Shown here piece by piece: positions 62,412-64,000 of a DNA stretch of 64,000 bases (positions are counted from its first letter, which is position 1; the number at the start of each line of letters is the position of its first letter). The translations under genes and the position numbers were made by a program. The notes below the pieces were generated by a model, which searched no databases, had not been told where the DNA came from, and worked only from the letters and a program-made list of their open reading frames with translations. The DNA lies in assembly GCF_039534165.1 (NCBI RefSeq), contig NZ_BAAAUX010000019.1, positions 248,001 through 312,000 on the forward strand. The letters run 5' to 3'. The DNA comes from Saccharopolyspora_D taberi. Lineage in GTDB: Bacteria > Actinomycetota > Actinomycetes > Mycobacteriales > Pseudonocardiaceae.

Positions 62412-64000
62412 CTACTCTGCCAGCTCACGCACCAGCTTCGGCGGCTCGTAGGCCCGCACCGGTGGAAGGGGGCCGTCATACCTCTCGACGGCCACCAGCA
62501 CGTGCGCGCCGCTCGTGCCCTGGCTCAGCGTCGAGGTACCGACGTCGCGGGTGAGGACGTTCACGCTACCGTTGACGCAGTCGGCGACCTCCGGCGCACT
62601 CGGGTCGAACCAGGCACCGGTGTGCATCTGCGCCACGCCGGGCAGCAGAGCGTCGGTGACGACGACGCCGGCGAGCAGGCTCCCTTGAGCGCTGCGGACC
62701 CGCACGACATCGCCGTCGACCACACCGCGCGTGGCCGCGTCGACGGGGTGCAGGCGCAACGGCTCGCGACCGGCGACCTTGGTCGACTGGCTGGCGGCAC
62801 CCATGTCCAGCTGGCTGTGGAGCCGGTGCGACGGCTGGTTGCACAGCAGGTGCAGGTCGAACTCCGCGGCCAGCGGCGAGCCCCACCACTGCGTCGGCTC
62901 CCGCCACTGCGCGTGCCCGGCGACGTCGGGCAGGCCGAAACCCGCCACCGTCCCCGAAAACAGCTCGATCCGGCCGCTCGGCGTCTCCAGCGGGTGCGCC
63001 ACCGGATCATCGCGGAAGGCGGCGAAAACCGTGTCGCGGTAGGGGTTCTGGGGCAGTGCGACGTCGCCGTCGCGCCAGAACTCCTCGAACGGCGGCGCAG
63101 GCGGCGAACCAGGTCTCCCGCGCCACTCCTCGTAGATCCGCTCCAACCACTGCCGCGAGTCCAGGCCCTCTGCGAAATCCGCCCCGATCCTCGTGGCCAG
63201 CCGCGTGTAGATCCACAGCTCCTCCCGCGCGTCGCCGTGCGGCGTCACCGCGCACGGTGACGCCCGCAGCCTGCTGTCGCCCGCACCCGCCGCCACGTCG
63301 TCGCGCTCCAGCGTGCTCGCGACGGGAAGGACCACGTCGGCGTGACGCGCGGTCGGCGTCCAATGCGTCTCGTGCACCACGAAGGTGTCCAATGTGGCCA
63401 GTGCTCGCCGGAGCCGCCGCAGATCCTGGTGGTGGTGGAACGGATTGCCGCCCGCCCAGTACGCGAGCCGCGTCTCCGGGAGCCGCAGCCGCCCGCCGTT
63501 GTACGGGATCTCCTCGCCGGGACGCAGGAGCAGATCGCTGATCCGGGCGCACGGGATGAAGTCCGGCACGGGGTTCCTGCCTTGGGGGAACGTCGGGAGC
63601 CGCGCACCGGCGATTCCCACGCCGTAGTCGCCCATCGACCCGAAGCCGTGGGAGAAACCGCCGCCGGGCAGGCCGATCTGGCCGAGGAAAGCCGCGAGCG
63701 TGAGCCCGGCGAAGAGGGCCTGCTCACCGCGTTCGCCGCGCTGCAAGGAGTAAACGACGTTGACCAGCGTGCGCCCGGAAGCCATGCGGTGTGCGAGCTC
63801 CCGGATCGCGCTCGCCGGCGTCCGGCTGATCCGCTCGGCCCACTCGGGCGTCTTGGGCACCCCGTCCGCCTCGCCGAGCACGTACCGGCGCACCTGGTCG
63901 GCCCCGACGGTGTGGGTCGCGAGGAACGCGTCGTCGGCAAGGCCGTCGACGACGAGGACGTGGACGAGGGCGAGCATGACCGCGGTGTCGGTCGCCGGCA
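62412..64000 (-). CDS. bisC-like: BisC/TorA-type molybdopterin oxidoreductase (5' end outside window)
   Basis: At least 529 codons are visible and the frame is open to the edge. It is the C-terminal two-thirds of a DMSO-reductase-family enzyme: GGGFSHGFGSMGDYG, the HETHWTPTARHADVVLPVAST cofactor block, and HSQLDMGAASQSTKVAGREP, which closely matches BisC/TorA/DorA. It would reduce a sulfoxide or N-oxide such as biotin or methionine sulfoxide. The N-terminal serine-ligand region lies beyond the edge. Convergent with the sulfur monooxygenase pair. Confidence 0.9.
   Translation of the reverse strand, partial: PATDTAVMLALVHVLVVDGLADDAFLATHTVGADQVRRYVLGEADGVPKTPEWAERISRTPASAIRELAHRMASGRTLVNVVYSLQRGERGEQALFAGLTLAAFLGQIGLPGGGFSHGFGSMGDYGVGIAGARLPTFPQGRNPVPDFIPCARISDLLLRPGEEIPYNGGRLRLPETRLAYWAGGNPFHHHQDLRRLRRALATLDTFVVHETHWTPTARHADVVLPVASTLERDDVAAGAGDSRLRASPCAVTPHGDAREELWIYTRLATRIGADFAEGLDSRQWLERIYEEWRGRPGSPPAPPFEEFWRDGDVALPQNPYRDTVFAAFRDDPVAHPLETPSGRIELFSGTVAGFGLPDVAGHAQWREPTQWWGSPLAAEFDLHLLCNQPSHRLHSQLDMGAASQSTKVAGREPLRLHPVDAATRGVVDGDVVRVRSAQGSLLAGVVVTDALLPGVAQMHTGAWFDPSAPEVADCVNGSVNVLTRDVGTSTLSQGTSGAHVLVAVERYDGPLPPVRAYEPPKLVRELAE

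Overview
The window looks like high-GC actinomycete DNA, probably from a Pseudonocardiales-type organism (Saccharopolyspora or Amycolatopsis relatives). The basis is strong G/C third-codon bias, frequent GTG starts and some TTG, many ATGA or GTGA stop/start overlaps, and family content (DUF574 methyltransferase, actinobacterial NACHT protein, several carbohydrate ABC importers, ROK, LacI and STAND-LuxR regulators). The genus is an inference. No rRNA, tRNA or CRISPR array was seen.

Region A (1-18.9 kb, all minus strand) is a compact polyunsaturated-fatty-acid-synthase-like (Pfa-like) lipid or polyketide cluster. In transcription order it holds two tandem hot-dog thioesterase-like genes and an alpha/beta hydrolase; an acyl-CoA synthetase; an FAD-dependent oxidoreductase; a GDSL esterase; a KS-AT-ACP megasynthase; a KR-DH protein; a tandem FabA-type DH-DH protein; a PfaD-type enoyl reductase; and the start of an AccD-type carboxyltransferase cut by the window edge. 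The last five genes are tightly coupled. The synthase has one ACP, no chain-length factor and no phosphopantetheinyl transferase in view. A LysR regulator and an MBL-fold hydrolase sit at the upstream border. Two promoter-like elements with shared sequence precede the oxidoreductase-PKS operon and the hot-dog operon.

Region B (19.4-33.8 kb) holds two carbohydrate-type ABC importers. The plus-strand one resembles UgpABCE and contains an embedded metallophosphoesterase, which suggests glycerophosphodiester uptake and hydrolysis. The minus-strand one has two permeases, two binding proteins (one without a signal peptide), a MalT-like STAND-LuxR regulator and a GH32/68-like hydrolase, but no ATPase of its own. 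A broken LuxR gene lies between them.

Region C (33.9-43.3 kb) is mixed: a PAS-PAS-GGDEF cyclase, a zinc-ribbon protein, a flavin monooxygenase divergent from a MerR-type regulator, a secreted protein, a sugar porter plus P-loop kinase divergent from a LacI regulator with a perfect 20-bp operator-like palindrome, an internally deleted IS5-family element with CTAG target duplications, and a DUF574 methyltransferase.

Region D (43.4-51.9 kb) is an alpha-glucoside (Agl/Thu-type) utilisation operon: binding protein, two permeases, GH13 alpha-glucosidase, MsmK-type ATPase and aldo/keto reductase, divergent from a ROK regulator.

Region E (52-56.6 kb) is accessory: a NACHT NTPase with C-terminal membrane helices, a convergent CPBP protease operon, and a divergent TetR regulator with dyad operators.

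Region F (56.6-64 kb) holds a GlcD-type FAD oxidase with an alpha/beta hydrolase, then a LysR gene, an LLM flavin monooxygenase and an SfnB/DszC-like acyl-CoA dehydrogenase homologue, convergent with a BisC/TorA-type molybdopterin reductase cut by the window end. This set suggests organosulfur or S-oxide metabolism.
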